A stretch of 64,000 nucleotides of DNA, from positions 813,501-877,500 of the forward strand of contig NZ_CP129971.1 of NCBI RefSeq assembly GCF_030503855.1, given 5' to 3'. The notes beneath the pieces were generated by a model, which was given only the letters and a program-made list of their open reading frames with translations, made no database searches and was not told the DNA's origin. The translations under genes were made by a program, and so were the position numbers. The stretch's first letter is position 1. The number at the start of each line of letters is the position of its first letter. This document shows, in pieces, positions 52,635 through 61,479 of the stretch. Source of the DNA: Marivirga salinae. Its GTDB lineage: Bacteria; Bacteroidota; Bacteroidia; Cytophagales; Cyclobacteriaceae.

Positions 52635-53238
52635 AATAGAACATTAAAGTGATTAATGCGATACTTAAAAAGCTGAAAAAAATATTATTTCGAGATGTAA
52701 TTCGGTTGATTCTGTTAAATTTTATATCATCGGAAGCATACCAAATTGCTTTTTTTCCTTTTGTATTATTTCCAACTAGCGTTTTAAAATTATGCGCATA
52801 AAAAGTATCGGTAAACAATATTAATATCAATTTAAAAAGAAATAGTGAAAGAAGAAGCAAGCCATTTTCATCAAATGCATTAAAAGTAATGTAGAGTTTA
52901 AATAGTAAGCTAAAAATAATAATTACACTGATTATATTATATAAAATCCCATAAGATGGAGTCCAGTTTTTGCTGACGAACATCAAATAAGATTGTATTA
53001 GCATCCGTAAATAAAAAAGGCAGATGATTAAAATTAAGACCAATTTTAATGTGCTATTCTCCAGAAAAAAATATAAGAAAACCGGAAAAATAAAATAATT
53101 GAATAACGCATAACCTAACCAAAATGCTTTAGCGGCTGATATTTTACCCCCAATCTTTGCCTGCTTATTCTGATTGAAATAATAACTTGCAGTTATTGAT
53201 GTGGTAATTGTCAATAGTCCAAAAAAGATAAATACCAT
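52621..53238 (-). CDS. Unknown polytopic membrane protein, first gene of the cluster
   Basis: 205 residues, five to six predicted membrane helices, no recognised family. After the third helix comes FVSKNWTPSYGILYNIIS, and a cytosolic loop (about 155-182; GNNTKGKKAIWYASDDIKFN) precedes the last helix. It heads the leftward eight-gene run, so it is probably a partner of the fusion protein, with which it overlaps by 14 bases. I found no TAnnTTTG element upstream; the promoter is unidentified. Confidence 0.55.
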   Translation of the reverse strand: MVFIFFGLLTITTSITASYYFNQNKQAKIGGKISAAKAFWLGYALFNYFIFPVFLYFFLENSTLKLVLILIICLFYLRMLIQSYLMFVSKNWTPSYGILYNIISVIIIFSLLFKLYITFNAFDENGLLLLSLFLFKLILILFTDTFYAHNFKTLVGNNTKGKKAIWYASDDIKFNRINRITSRNNIFFSFLSIALITLMFYYDQY

Positions 53239-53464
53239 TTACGTTTATTACGGTTTAGGAACGATTGTAAATATAATTTATTTTAGACTGCTAATCATAG
53301 CCACGAACCACCATTTTTTATAGTTCGTTGAGTGAGAAAATAAAAACTGAGAATCAGGCTAGGTTCAATAGATGTTTATCTTATTTTAAACATAATTTGT
53401 AATTCCACTTAGGAATCTAAAAATGGGAAGTGGCTAAACATTAGGTTTTTCAAAACTATCCTTC
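53239..53464. other. Intergenic gap upstream of rpsU and the novel cluster
   Basis: A divergent region with no ORF or clear RNA gene. It must contain the start of the leftward cluster transcript, but no standard -7 element is visible on that strand. Confidence 0.4.
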
Positions 53465-53472
53465 TACCTTTG
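53465..53472 (+). promoter_or_regulatory. -7 promoter element of rpsU
   Basis: TACCTTTG matches TAnnTTTG, 83 bases before the rpsU ATG. The long leader holds a stem-loop and a Shine-Dalgarno sequence. Confidence 0.6.
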
Positions 53473-53485
53473 CAGTCCTCAAAAC

Positions 53486-53520
53486 GAGTAGTTAAAATAT
53501 TGATTAACAAATAGCTACTC
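53486..53520 (+). promoter_or_regulatory. Stem-loop in the rpsU leader
   Basis: GAGTAG (53486-53491) pairs with CTACTC (53515-53520); inside is a second stem, GTTAA/TTAAC. It is followed by TTTT, so it could be an attenuator or a regulatory fold. It ends 20 bases before the Shine-Dalgarno sequence. Confidence 0.5.
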
Positions 53521-53540
53521 TTTTGGGAGAATATTCACGA

Positions 53541-53550
53541 GAGGAGGTGT
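53541..53550 (+). promoter_or_regulatory. Strong Shine-Dalgarno sequence of rpsU
   Basis: GAGGAGGTGT ends a few bases before the ATG at 53556, with 8 bases between AGGAGG and the start codon. This is a near-perfect anti-Shine-Dalgarno complement in a genome whose other genes lack one. In Bacteroidota the 16S tail is sequestered by ribosomal proteins including bS21, so this site fits autoregulation of rpsU. Confidence 0.85.
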
Positions 53551-53555
53551 AAATT

Positions 53556-53747
53556 ATGATCGTAGTAAACGTAAAAGAAAACGAATCGATTGACAAAGCT
53601 TTAAAACGCTTTAAGAAGAAGTTTGAAAAGACTGGTGCTTTAAAAGAAGTACGTTCTCGTCAACACTTTGTAAAACCTTCTGTTGCAAGAAGAAAAGAAG
53701 TTATCCGTGCAGCATATAGGCAAAAAATGAGGGATTTAGACAGCTAA
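53556..53747 (+). CDS. rpsU: 30S ribosomal protein bS21
   Basis: 63 residues, the usual length for this phylum. The protein is basic and begins MIVVNVKENESIDKALKRFK, continuing with the FEKTGALKEVRSRQHFVKPSVARRKE helix-rich region of bS21. It binds near the 3' end of 16S rRNA on the 30S platform. The strong Shine-Dalgarno sequence fixes the start. It heads the rpsU-xerC-hpf group, a gene order familiar from Bacteroidota; a terminator separates it from xerC. Confidence 0.95.
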   Translation: MIVVNVKENESIDKALKRFKKKFEKTGALKEVRSRQHFVKPSVARRKEVIRAAYRQKMRDLDS

Positions 53748-53778
53748 TTTTATTTAGCTTTTATCAAATAATTTTACT

Positions 53779-53827
53779 AAGTTAGTATTCACACGCTGAA
53801 TTGCGAAGTTGAATACTAACTTTTTTT
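53779..53827 (+). terminator. Terminator between rpsU and xerC
   Basis: AAGTTAGTATTCA pairs with TGAATACTAACTT, then seven T residues. The last T is directly followed by the xerC ATG at 53828. Confidence 0.85.
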
Positions 53828-54709
53828 ATGCTCGATACTTTCTTCAAATACATACAGTTTGAAAAACGATACAGTTCTCATACCTTAGTTTCTTACCAAA
53901 ACGATTTAAATCAATTTTCAAAGTATTTATTAGAGCAATACCAAACCACAGATTTATTAAAAGCAGAACATCGCCACATCCGATCTTGGATTGTCAATTT
54001 GATGCAAGAAGGAGTAAAACCAAGAACCATAAATAGAAAAATTATTGCGCTTCGCAGTTTTTATAAATTTGCCATTTCTCGAGAAGCAATTCTCCAAAAC
54101 CCAACCCAAAAAATTAAGGCTTTAAAGTCAGCAAAAGAATTGCCTCAGTTTGTTCAAGAAAAAGAGATGGATAATTTATTATCTAATATAGATTTTCCAG
54201 ATGGATTTGAGGGAAATCGTGATGCTTTGATCATGGAATTGCTTTATGGAACTGGGATGAGGCTAGCAGAATTGATTGGTTTGAAGGAAGATGATTTCAA
54301 TCGACAAGCCGGTACCATAAGAATTTTAGGAAAGGGAAATAAAGAAAGAGTTGTGCCGTTTCACATAGAAATAAGTAGGAGATTGGATAGTTATATTTTT
54401 CATAAAAAAGAATTGTTTTCACACAACGGACAGAGCCCATTAATCGTTTCTAATAATGGAAACAAAGCCTACCCTATGTTGATAAATAGGATAACCAAAA
54501 AATATTTAGATCAGGTCACAACGATCAATAAAAGAAGTCCTCATGTTCTGAGGCACTCTTTTGCAACACATTTATTAAACAAAGGGGCAGATTTGAATGC
54601 GGTGAAAGATATGCTAGGGCATAGCAGCTTAGCCGCAACGCAAGTCTATACCCATAATTCGCTTGACAAACTCAAAAAAGTGTTTGATCAGGCACATCCT
54701 AAAGCGTAA
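53828..54709 (+). CDS. xerC: Tyrosine recombinase XerC-type
   Basis: 293 residues. The N-terminal SAM-like core-binding domain (about 1-85; KRYSSHTLVSYQNDLNQFSKYL) is followed by the catalytic domain. The Arg lies in YGTGMRLAELIGL (about 138-150), HVLRHSFATHLLNKGADL has His-Arg, and the second His is in MLGHSSLAATQVYTH, with Tyr as the nucleophile. With a XerD partner it resolves chromosome dimers at dif. The start codon follows the T run of a terminator directly, so expression must come from readthrough or an overlapping promoter. Confidence 0.93.
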   Translation: MLDTFFKYIQFEKRYSSHTLVSYQNDLNQFSKYLLEQYQTTDLLKAEHRHIRSWIVNLMQEGVKPRTINRKIIALRSFYKFAISREAILQNPTQKIKALKSAKELPQFVQEKEMDNLLSNIDFPDGFEGNRDALIMELLYGTGMRLAELIGLKEDDFNRQAGTIRILGKGNKERVVPFHIEISRRLDSYIFHKKELFSHNGQSPLIVSNNGNKAYPMLINRITKKYLDQVTTINKRSPHVLRHSFATHLLNKGADLNAVKDMLGHSSLAATQVYTHNSLDKLKKVFDQAHPKA

Positions 54710-54733
54710 GTTTAACCGTAAAACACAAAAATC

Positions 54734-55033
54734 ATGAAGCTACAAATGCATTCGATCCACTTTGACGCAGACGCAAAATTACTTGACTTCATTCAGAAAA
54801 GAATTGACAAACTGGAAACTTTCTATGACCGGTTTATTGATGGAGAGGTTTTTTTAAGATTGGATAAGGACTCAAGTAAAGAGAATAAAATAGTTGAAGT
54901 AAAGTTAAACATTCCTGGTAACCAGTTGTTTGCAAAAGAAAAAAGTGATTCTTTTGAGGCTGGTGTGGACAACGCTTCTGAGGCATTAAGAAGACAGATT
55001 AAAAAGTTTAAGGAAAAACAAATGGCACATTAA
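54734..55033 (+). CDS. hpf: Short ribosome hibernation promoting factor
   Basis: 99 residues, the short HPF/YfiA type. MKLQMHSIHFDADAKLLDFIQKRIDKLETF and VEVKLNIPGNQLFAKEKSDSFEAGVDNASEALRRQ show the beta-alpha-beta-beta-beta-alpha fold that sits in the 30S decoding channel in stationary phase. The gap to xerC is 24 bases, with no promoter seen, so they are co-transcribed; a strong terminator follows. Confidence 0.92.
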   Translation: MKLQMHSIHFDADAKLLDFIQKRIDKLETFYDRFIDGEVFLRLDKDSSKENKIVEVKLNIPGNQLFAKEKSDSFEAGVDNASEALRRQIKKFKEKQMAH

Positions 55034-55060
55034 TTGCCAACACATATTTATTAAATAACA

Positions 55061-55085
55061 AAGCCCGGTTTCGATCGGGCTTTTT
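55061..55085 (+). terminator. Terminator after hpf
   Basis: AAGCCCG (55061-55067) pairs with CGGGCTT (55076-55082) around GTTTCGAT, followed by T residues. Confidence 0.85.
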
Positions 55086-55207
55086 ATATGTTCTAACTTT
55101 ACAAATAAAAATTATACCCTCTATCAATTAAAATTAAATACTAAGCCTAATCTTAAAGCAAAACCATAAAATTCACGTTGTTTTGTAAAGCAATTTTAAT
55201 TATTCTC

Positions 55208-56377
55208 ATGAGCAATAAATTTATCCTTTTCATATTTTCGATTTTATTGACATTTGGAGCAAAAGCTCAATACGTAATGGAGCAAGACAGCTCTATTTTA
55301 CTAAATAATATGTATATCCAAATGGAAGTAAATGCTTCTGTTAATGCAATTTATAATGCTGAGCATGATAGAGTAGAAAAAGATTTTAAATGGTTGCGTT
55401 ATCGTTTTCCTAATCACCCTTTGCCGTATTTTTTATATGGTCTTAATGAATGGTGGAAAATTGTACCAGAACCCTACCTTCATCCAGATAATGAAAAAAT
55501 GATTGCCTACTTGGATACAGCTCAGTTTTATGCGGAAGCTAGATTTGATAGAGATGAAGAGGATATGGAAGCAGCTTTTTTCTTAGCGGCAATTCATGGC
55601 TTTAAAGGCAGGTTTTATGCGGAAAATCAAAGCTGGACGAAAGCAACATTTGCAGCAAAAAAAGCTTTGGATTTTATGGAAATTAGTAAAAACCACAAAA
55701 ACCTGAGCCCTGAATTTCTTTTTGGAGATGCTTTATATAATTATTATGTAGAATGGGTGCCAGAGCACTACCCTATTTTAAAACCTGTTTTAAGGTTTTT
55801 TGAGGATGGCGATAAAGAGTTGGGGGTAAAACAATTAACCAAAGTTGCTCAAAATGCATTTTATACCCGAACAGAAGCACAATATTTTTTAATGAGAATT
55901 TGGGCATTAGATGAAGGGGAATTAAAAAAAGGCTTACAACTATCAGAATACCTTCATGAAACCTATCCGCAAAATGCTTATTTCCACCGGTTTTATGCAA
56001 GACTGCTTTATACTGCAGGAAAAATAAATGATGCAGAACGAGAATGTTTAGAGATTTTTCAAAATATTGACAGTGCAAAAACGGGCTATGGAGGAACATC
56101 AGGACGCTATGCAGGGTTTTTCTTAGGTCAAATCTATGAACGGAAACAAAACTTAGACGAAGCAAAGCATTATTATGAGCGAGCAATGTTGGCATCTGAA
56201 AGTATTGAAGAAGAGGAAGCGGGCTATTATTTGTTTAGTATTTATCATCTTGGATTAATAGCAGAAAAGCAAGGTAATGAGGAGCTGGCTAAAGAATATT
56301 ATAAGAAAACTAAAAGGAAAGCTAGTAGAAAGCAAGGCGTTCATCAAAACGCACGAGATAAGCTAAAAGATTTGTAG
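55208..56377 (+). CDS. Exported tetratricopeptide-repeat protein
   Basis: 389 residues from ATG 55208; a TTG 30 bases upstream in frame is disfavoured because the ATG opens directly with the signal peptide MSNKFILFIFSILLTFGAKAQ. TPR-like helical repeats fill the rest (FYAENQSWTKATFAAKKALD; YFHRFYARLLYTAGKINDAE; HYYERAMLAS). It has a conserved look but no named family known to me. It is separated by 9 bases from the following membrane protein, probably an operon. Confidence 0.65.
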   Translation: MSNKFILFIFSILLTFGAKAQYVMEQDSSILLNNMYIQMEVNASVNAIYNAEHDRVEKDFKWLRYRFPNHPLPYFLYGLNEWWKIVPEPYLHPDNEKMIAYLDTAQFYAEARFDRDEEDMEAAFFLAAIHGFKGRFYAENQSWTKATFAAKKALDFMEISKNHKNLSPEFLFGDALYNYYVEWVPEHYPILKPVLRFFEDGDKELGVKQLTKVAQNAFYTRTEAQYFLMRIWALDEGELKKGLQLSEYLHETYPQNAYFHRFYARLLYTAGKINDAERECLEIFQNIDSAKTGYGGTSGRYAGFFLGQIYERKQNLDEAKHYYERAMLASESIEEEEAGYYLFSIYHLGLIAEKQGNEELAKEYYKKTKRKASRKQGVHQNARDKLKDL

Positions 56378-56386
56378 TTTTGGAAA

Positions 56387-57709
56387 GTGAAATCCATTGA
56401 TTTAATTATAGCGCCCCTAACATTATTTGTGTTATTGCTTTTGGGTTATCTCATAAGAGAAATTTCAGCTAGTAAAGAGACTAAAAAATATTTTTTCCCG
56501 GCACTATTATTAAAAATGATTGGAGCTATAGGAGTTGGTCTGATTTATCAATTTTATTATGGGGGCGGTGATACTTTTAGCTACTATACACATGGAGCAG
56601 CACATATTGTGAATGCATTCTATGAAAATTTTTCAGCAGGTTTAAAGTTGCTTACCGCAAATGGAGAGTTCGATGCTGAAACCTATAAGTACTCTTCCAA
56701 AATTTGGATGTACCGTGACCAGACTTCATACTTTATAGTTCGAATAGCGGCTATATTTGGAGTATTAACTTATAACACCTATTCTTCCGTTGCCTTATTT
56801 TTTGCATTTTTCTCTTTTTGGGGATTATGGTTGATGTACCAATCATTTTATAAAATTTATCCTGAATTGAAAAAGGAGTTTGCTATTGCGATCTTTTTTA
56901 TACCTACTGTTTTTTTCTGGGGCTCAGGAATTCTAAAAGACACTGTTACTTTAGGAGCAACAGGCTTTCTAGTCTACGCTTTTATACAATTAGTTTTTGA
57001 AAGAAGAAATATAATATGGAATACAATACTACTGACTGTATCAATTTACATCATAATTTCAGTTAAGTTATATATTTTTTTAAGTTTAATGCCAGCCTTG
57101 ATTCTCTGGTTTTTCTTATACAGAATAGGTAGAATCCAATCTGCAGTTGCAAGAGTTATGATTGCACCAATTTTGTTAGTTGTGGGAGGCTTTTTAGCAT
57201 ATTATGTTGCTTTAAAGGCGGGGGAAGACAACAAAAGATATGCTTTGGATCAGATAGCTGAAACCGCTCAGGTTACGGCTTATGATATCCGCTATTGGAC
57301 AGGTAAAGATGCGGGCTCTGGATATTCTTTAGGAGAACTGGACGGAACCTTTGCAAGCATGATAAAGCTAGCGCCACAAGCAGTCAATGTCACATTATTT
57401 CGGCCCTATTTGTGGGAGGTAACTAACCCACTTATGTTATTGTCTGCTTTGGAGGCACTTTTTTTATTAGGCTTAACTATTCGGATTTTCTATAGAAACA
57501 AATTATCTCATATTGGTCAAAGTATCCGATCTCCCATTATACTTTTTTGCCTGGGCTTTGCAATTATTTTTGCTTTCGGGGTAGGGATTTCAACTTACAA
57601 TTTTGGTACTTTATCTCGTTATAGAATTGTAATGGTTCCATTCTTTTTGATGGCACTTTTTCTATTAGATTTTCATGCCCAATCTAAAAAAACAGGAAGT
57701 ATAGAATAA
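56387..57709 (+). CDS. Polytopic membrane protein, unknown function
   Basis: 440 residues starting at GTG 56387 (the first Met comes well into the second helix, at about residue 44). There are eleven or so membrane helices. The conserved loop FYYGGGDTFSYYTHGAAHIV follows helix 2 with an acidic residue, reminiscent of GT-C glycosyltransferases or polymerases, but there is no decisive motif. FWGSGILKDTVTLGATGFL and SLGELDGTFASMIKLAPQAV are other distinct segments. The nine-base spacing suggests co-expression with the TPR gene. It converges on the receptor gene with 3 bases between. Confidence 0.55.
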   Translation: MKSIDLIIAPLTLFVLLLLGYLIREISASKETKKYFFPALLLKMIGAIGVGLIYQFYYGGGDTFSYYTHGAAHIVNAFYENFSAGLKLLTANGEFDAETYKYSSKIWMYRDQTSYFIVRIAAIFGVLTYNTYSSVALFFAFFSFWGLWLMYQSFYKIYPELKKEFAIAIFFIPTVFFWGSGILKDTVTLGATGFLVYAFIQLVFERRNIIWNTILLTVSIYIIISVKLYIFLSLMPALILWFFLYRIGRIQSAVARVMIAPILLVVGGFLAYYVALKAGEDNKRYALDQIAETAQVTAYDIRYWTGKDAGSGYSLGELDGTFASMIKLAPQAVNVTLFRPYLWEVTNPLMLLSALEALFLLGLTIRIFYRNKLSHIGQSIRSPIILFCLGFAIIFAFGVGISTYNFGTLSRYRIVMVPFFLMALFLLDFHAQSKKTGSIE

Positions 57710-57712
57710 GTT

Positions 57713-60145
57713 TTAAAACTTAAGGTCTAATGTGACATAGAAATTTCTTCCAGCTGAAGGAATAATTCCTGGACCAGGATAACCTGTTGCCCTTCTGGTG
57801 AAATAATAATTATTGGTTAAGTTATTAATACCTGCCTCCAGTTGAGCAAATTTATATTTGTATTTAGCGCTTAAATCTAAAACATGAAAGGAAGGAATAA
57901 TACCGTCTACTCCTGTTGCAGTTCTTTCTGCATTGGTTGCTTCGGTATATTGTTCACTTAAATAGGTAAATTGTAAAGTAGATGAAAAGCTTTTCCAGTT
58001 GTAGTTTATGCCTGTTTTGATATTCACATCAGGCACTAATTCAACTTTATTTCCTGCAATAGAGCTTTCCATATTGTCTTCTCCATATCGACCTCTTATA
58101 AAAGCAGCATTCAAAAATGTAGAAAACTCATGTGTTGGATTTGGGTTTAGAAATTTACTCCAATTCATTTCAGTATAAGATTCAACTCCTGCTATGGCCG
58201 CATTACCTACATTAGTTCTATATCTGTAAACTCTTGGAAAACCATCAATGGCATCATCATAGCGTAAAAGTGCTCCTAACCTGTCATTATAAGCTAAATA
58301 GAACAAACTCCAATCAAAATTTAAGAAGTCACTATAGTTTCCTCTAAAACCTAAATCAGCATTATAACCACTTTCATCTTGAAGATTTGGATCAACCAAT
58401 ATGTTGGTATTATTTACTCTCAAATCATTAAAGTTTATGCCTCTATAGTTCATCGAGATATTTCCATAAACCTCTAAATCCGCTTTAGTTTTATAGCTAA
58501 CTCCAAGTCCAGCAAGCATAAATGAGCGATCTAAGTTTTTAGATTCATAAATAGTAGTATCAAAAATGACATTTCCTGCTAAATCTTCTACCATATTTCT
58601 ATAATAGCCCGTACTATTGGTGCTAATGTATTCCCATCTTAAACCAGGAGTAATACTCAGATTATTATTAATGTTGAATATGTTTTCTGCAAATAAAGCC
58701 ACATTTTCTGAAGGATATCTAAATGATAGATCTTCTAAATTGTTAGGGTTGTTGTATTGGAAATCTGCATCATATCCAGCAGGACCAAGCCCCTGTTGTT
58801 GTTGAGTGTTGCCTTTAAAATACCTTGCCCCTACCGCTAGTGCTTGAATTTGACCCACAAAATCGTATCGATGCAAAAGGCGTAATTCAGAACCAAAGTT
58901 TTCGTAATCATCCCACAATAAATTTCTTTCTTCTTCTGGGAAATCAACTTGCGTAACTCTTTCCAAATTTCCTAAAGCCTTTCTCGAACCAATTAATCCA
59001 AATGTTTTCCAATTTAGCTTTGTCTTATCATTGATTCTATAATCTAAAATCAATGCGGGAATGTTCCATTCAATTCCGAACCAATTACGCTCTCTTACTG
59101 ATTGCCTAGGGTCCTCTTCAAACATTCTGTCTGTTAAACCACCTGCTTGTTGAGCCAAATAGTCCATATGGGTGAATTCAAAACAGAGATAGAGTTTATC
59201 TCCTATATCAAAATTGACATCTGTAAAAAATGTGTTGGATTCAAAAGATTCATTATCTCGAAAACCATCACCTTGTTTTCTTTGATAGTAAACGAAATAA
59301 TCCATCTTTCCTGTATTTCCAGAAAGACTATTATATGAGCTTAATAAGCCAAAAGACCCTGCTGTATTTCTGGTGTGGAATTGAATAGGAGTTTCTTTTG
59401 GAGCTTTCTTGAACAAGAAATTTATCATTCCTCCAAATTGAGAACCGTACTGAAGAGATGCTGCTCCTCTCACTACTTCAATTTTAGATAGCGCCTCAAC
59501 AGGTGGGGTGTAGTAGCTTTCAGGATAGCCTAATGGATCAGCTGAGATATCGTAACCATTTTGTCTGGTGTTGAAATTTGAAGTTCGGTTAGGGTTTAGT
59601 CCTCTTCCACCTATTCCTAACTGCAGGCCACCACCATCACTTTCCCAAATATTTAAACCTGGAACTTTCGCAAATACTTGTCGTGCATTATTGGTAGCAA
59701 GGTTTCCGTTAATTTGGTCAATTGAAATAACTTCGTTCTTCTTGGCTTCATAAATTAAAGTGCCTTCAACAGGATTAAGCCTTGTAACATTAAACACCTC
59801 TGATTTTTTTCCAATAGCTTTAACTTCTTCTAAAGTTTCTAATAATGGGGCCAAAGAAAAGTTGATAGTTTCCCAATTTTTTTTGATTCGAACCTCTTTG
59901 ATTTGACTTTGTCTTCCTAAATAAAATGCAGCAATTTTATATTTGCCCTCAGGTAGATTTAATTGGTAATTACCTTCAGAATCAGAAACAGATTTATACT
60001 GACTATCCAAAACAAAAATTTCTGCTAATTCAATTCCTTTCTTGCTTTCTGAATCGATCACCGTTCCCTTAATTCCCTGAGCGAACAATGAATTAGAAAA
60101 AATACTAATCAATAAAATGATTATATGGATATACTGTTTCATCAT
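57713..60145 (-). CDS. TonB-dependent receptor, FecA-like
   Basis: 810 residues. Signal peptide (about 1-22, ending SLFAQ), then a CarboxypepD_reg-like beta domain (about 24-105; GIKGTVIDSESKKGIELAE), a plug (about 125-245; VEALSKIEVVRGAASLQYGS, with GYDISADPLGYPESYY typical of FecA-type receptors) and an outer-membrane barrel. It imports a ferric chelate or similar ligand across the outer membrane, powered by TonB. It is the last gene of the iron-type operon and overlaps the HTTM gene by 4 bases. Confidence 0.93.
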   Translation of the reverse strand: MMKQYIHIIILLISIFSNSLFAQGIKGTVIDSESKKGIELAEIFVLDSQYKSVSDSEGNYQLNLPEGKYKIAAFYLGRQSQIKEVRIKKNWETINFSLAPLLETLEEVKAIGKKSEVFNVTRLNPVEGTLIYEAKKNEVISIDQINGNLATNNARQVFAKVPGLNIWESDGGGLQLGIGGRGLNPNRTSNFNTRQNGYDISADPLGYPESYYTPPVEALSKIEVVRGAASLQYGSQFGGMINFLFKKAPKETPIQFHTRNTAGSFGLLSSYNSLSGNTGKMDYFVYYQRKQGDGFRDNESFESNTFFTDVNFDIGDKLYLCFEFTHMDYLAQQAGGLTDRMFEEDPRQSVRERNWFGIEWNIPALILDYRINDKTKLNWKTFGLIGSRKALGNLERVTQVDFPEEERNLLWDDYENFGSELRLLHRYDFVGQIQALAVGARYFKGNTQQQQGLGPAGYDADFQYNNPNNLEDLSFRYPSENVALFAENIFNINNNLSITPGLRWEYISTNSTGYYRNMVEDLAGNVIFDTTIYESKNLDRSFMLAGLGVSYKTKADLEVYGNISMNYRGINFNDLRVNNTNILVDPNLQDESGYNADLGFRGNYSDFLNFDWSLFYLAYNDRLGALLRYDDAIDGFPRVYRYRTNVGNAAIAGVESYTEMNWSKFLNPNPTHEFSTFLNAAFIRGRYGEDNMESSIAGNKVELVPDVNIKTGINYNWKSFSSTLQFTYLSEQYTEATNAERTATGVDGIIPSFHVLDLSAKYKYKFAQLEAGINNLTNNYYFTRRATGYPGPGIIPSAGRNFYVTLDLKF

Positions 60146-61479
60146 TGATTATAGGGTAAAACCCAGTTTTTATGTTGATAACCTCTTTTAATTGAAGCCA
60201 AATTCACTTCTGGATTAATAAATGGACGGCTCCCTTTTCCATTTATAGTGGCATAACTTTCTACAAACACCTTTACTTCAGCATCAAATTCAGTTTGATA
60301 TTTATCCCTTAAAAAATGAGCAAATTGTAAAACCATATCTGGTTGAGTATTCATCATTTTTTCCTGAACTGGGGTTAAATATTGCTGTGGAAATACTTCA
60401 AATGATTTTTTCTTTTCAGGTATATTGACCGAGAATTGTGAATAACCTACTTTTTCCATCAGCATTACTCTCCAAGAGAATCTATATCCTTGCTCTGTCC
60501 AAAATAGGTTACCAGGATAAAGTATGTAGCGGAATGGCAATAGAACCTGCAAACTGAAATAGAGGATAAAGAAATATTTTAAAACAACTGGATTTGCAAA
60601 CCCAACCGAATTGGGCAACACCTCTTTTCTTTGAGGGATTAGCTTAGCCCATAATTTTTTATGAAAATCTTCTGAGAAAAAGATTAAAGTGCTAACTACC
60701 ATTATGAACGGAAACATTCCGATTTGGAAAAGGGCGGCAGTCATAAAATGAAAGGCAATGACGGTTAAATAAGCAATAACTCTTGTCCTTTTCCATAATA
60801 GAAAAAATGGTATTGTTAAATCATAAAATGCCCCGAACCAACTGAATATAAACGCAGTTAATTTATAATCCAAAAGCGAACCAATGATAGGAGTATCGGC
60901 TCTTGAAGGCAACCATATTTTTAAAGGCAGAGCTTCCAATAACCAATCGGGTTGTAATTTGGCTAATCCTGCAAAGAAATAAACGAGGCTTAATTGTAAA
61001 ATGATAACATGTATGCTCCATGCCGGCACATAAAAATCCTGTTTTTTTCTGCGCCAAGCATCAATGGAATAAGCCTTATTGGCCGGCACTAAAATCAATA
61101 GAAAAGCAATAATGCTTACAAAATAGTAGTGATTGAGGTAATTGGTTTTATCAATTAGCTCCACATAAGTAAAACTTAAGAAAAATAGCGTAGCGCTAAA
61201 TCTATAGAAAGCACCTAAGGCAATCCCAATAGCTGCAATTCCCATTATGGCAAAGAGGATATACATTCCAGGGTTTCCCCATGATTGTATCCACTCAAAG
61301 CCGTAGTAGGGAAAATAGAATTCAGGTTCAATATATTGTTTTGCTATCCATCCATTAGACCAAAAACGGATAATGGAGGCTAGCATCATAACACCAAAAG
61401 CTACTCGAAAAGTAGCTAATGGCGCAATGTGTTTTGCTTGATTAAATCGATATGTAGGTAACCAATTAGTCACCATCAT
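60142..61479 (-). CDS. HTTM-domain membrane protein (vitamin K carboxylase-like)
   Basis: 445 residues with about eight membrane helices and an extracytoplasmic C-terminal tail. The HTTM domain has LATFRVAFGVMMLASIIRFWSNGW, FIEPEF-like loop IEPEFYFPYYGFEW and later YFFAGLAKLQPDWL, related to gamma-glutamyl carboxylase; activity in bacteria is mostly unproven. In this context it may modify or help the imelysin/DUF4856 lipoproteins or the receptor. It overlaps the imelysin gene by 14 bases and the receptor by 4. Confidence 0.82.
   Translation of the reverse strand: MMVTNWLPTYRFNQAKHIAPLATFRVAFGVMMLASIIRFWSNGWIAKQYIEPEFYFPYYGFEWIQSWGNPGMYILFAIMGIAAIGIALGAFYRFSATLFFLSFTYVELIDKTNYLNHYYFVSIIAFLLILVPANKAYSIDAWRRKKQDFYVPAWSIHVIILQLSLVYFFAGLAKLQPDWLLEALPLKIWLPSRADTPIIGSLLDYKLTAFIFSWFGAFYDLTIPFFLLWKRTRVIAYLTVIAFHFMTAALFQIGMFPFIMVVSTLIFFSEDFHKKLWAKLIPQRKEVLPNSVGFANPVVLKYFFILYFSLQVLLPFRYILYPGNLFWTEQGYRFSWRVMLMEKVGYSQFSVNIPEKKKSFEVFPQQYLTPVQEKMMNTQPDMVLQFAHFLRDKYQTEFDAEVKVFVESYATINGKGSRPFINPEVNLASIKRGYQHKNWVLPYNQ

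Noticed and set aside
55034..55207. tRNA genes expected after rpsU-xerC-hpf by analogy with other Bacteroidota
   Set aside because: No tRNA-like arms or T-loop words are seen; only a terminator is present.
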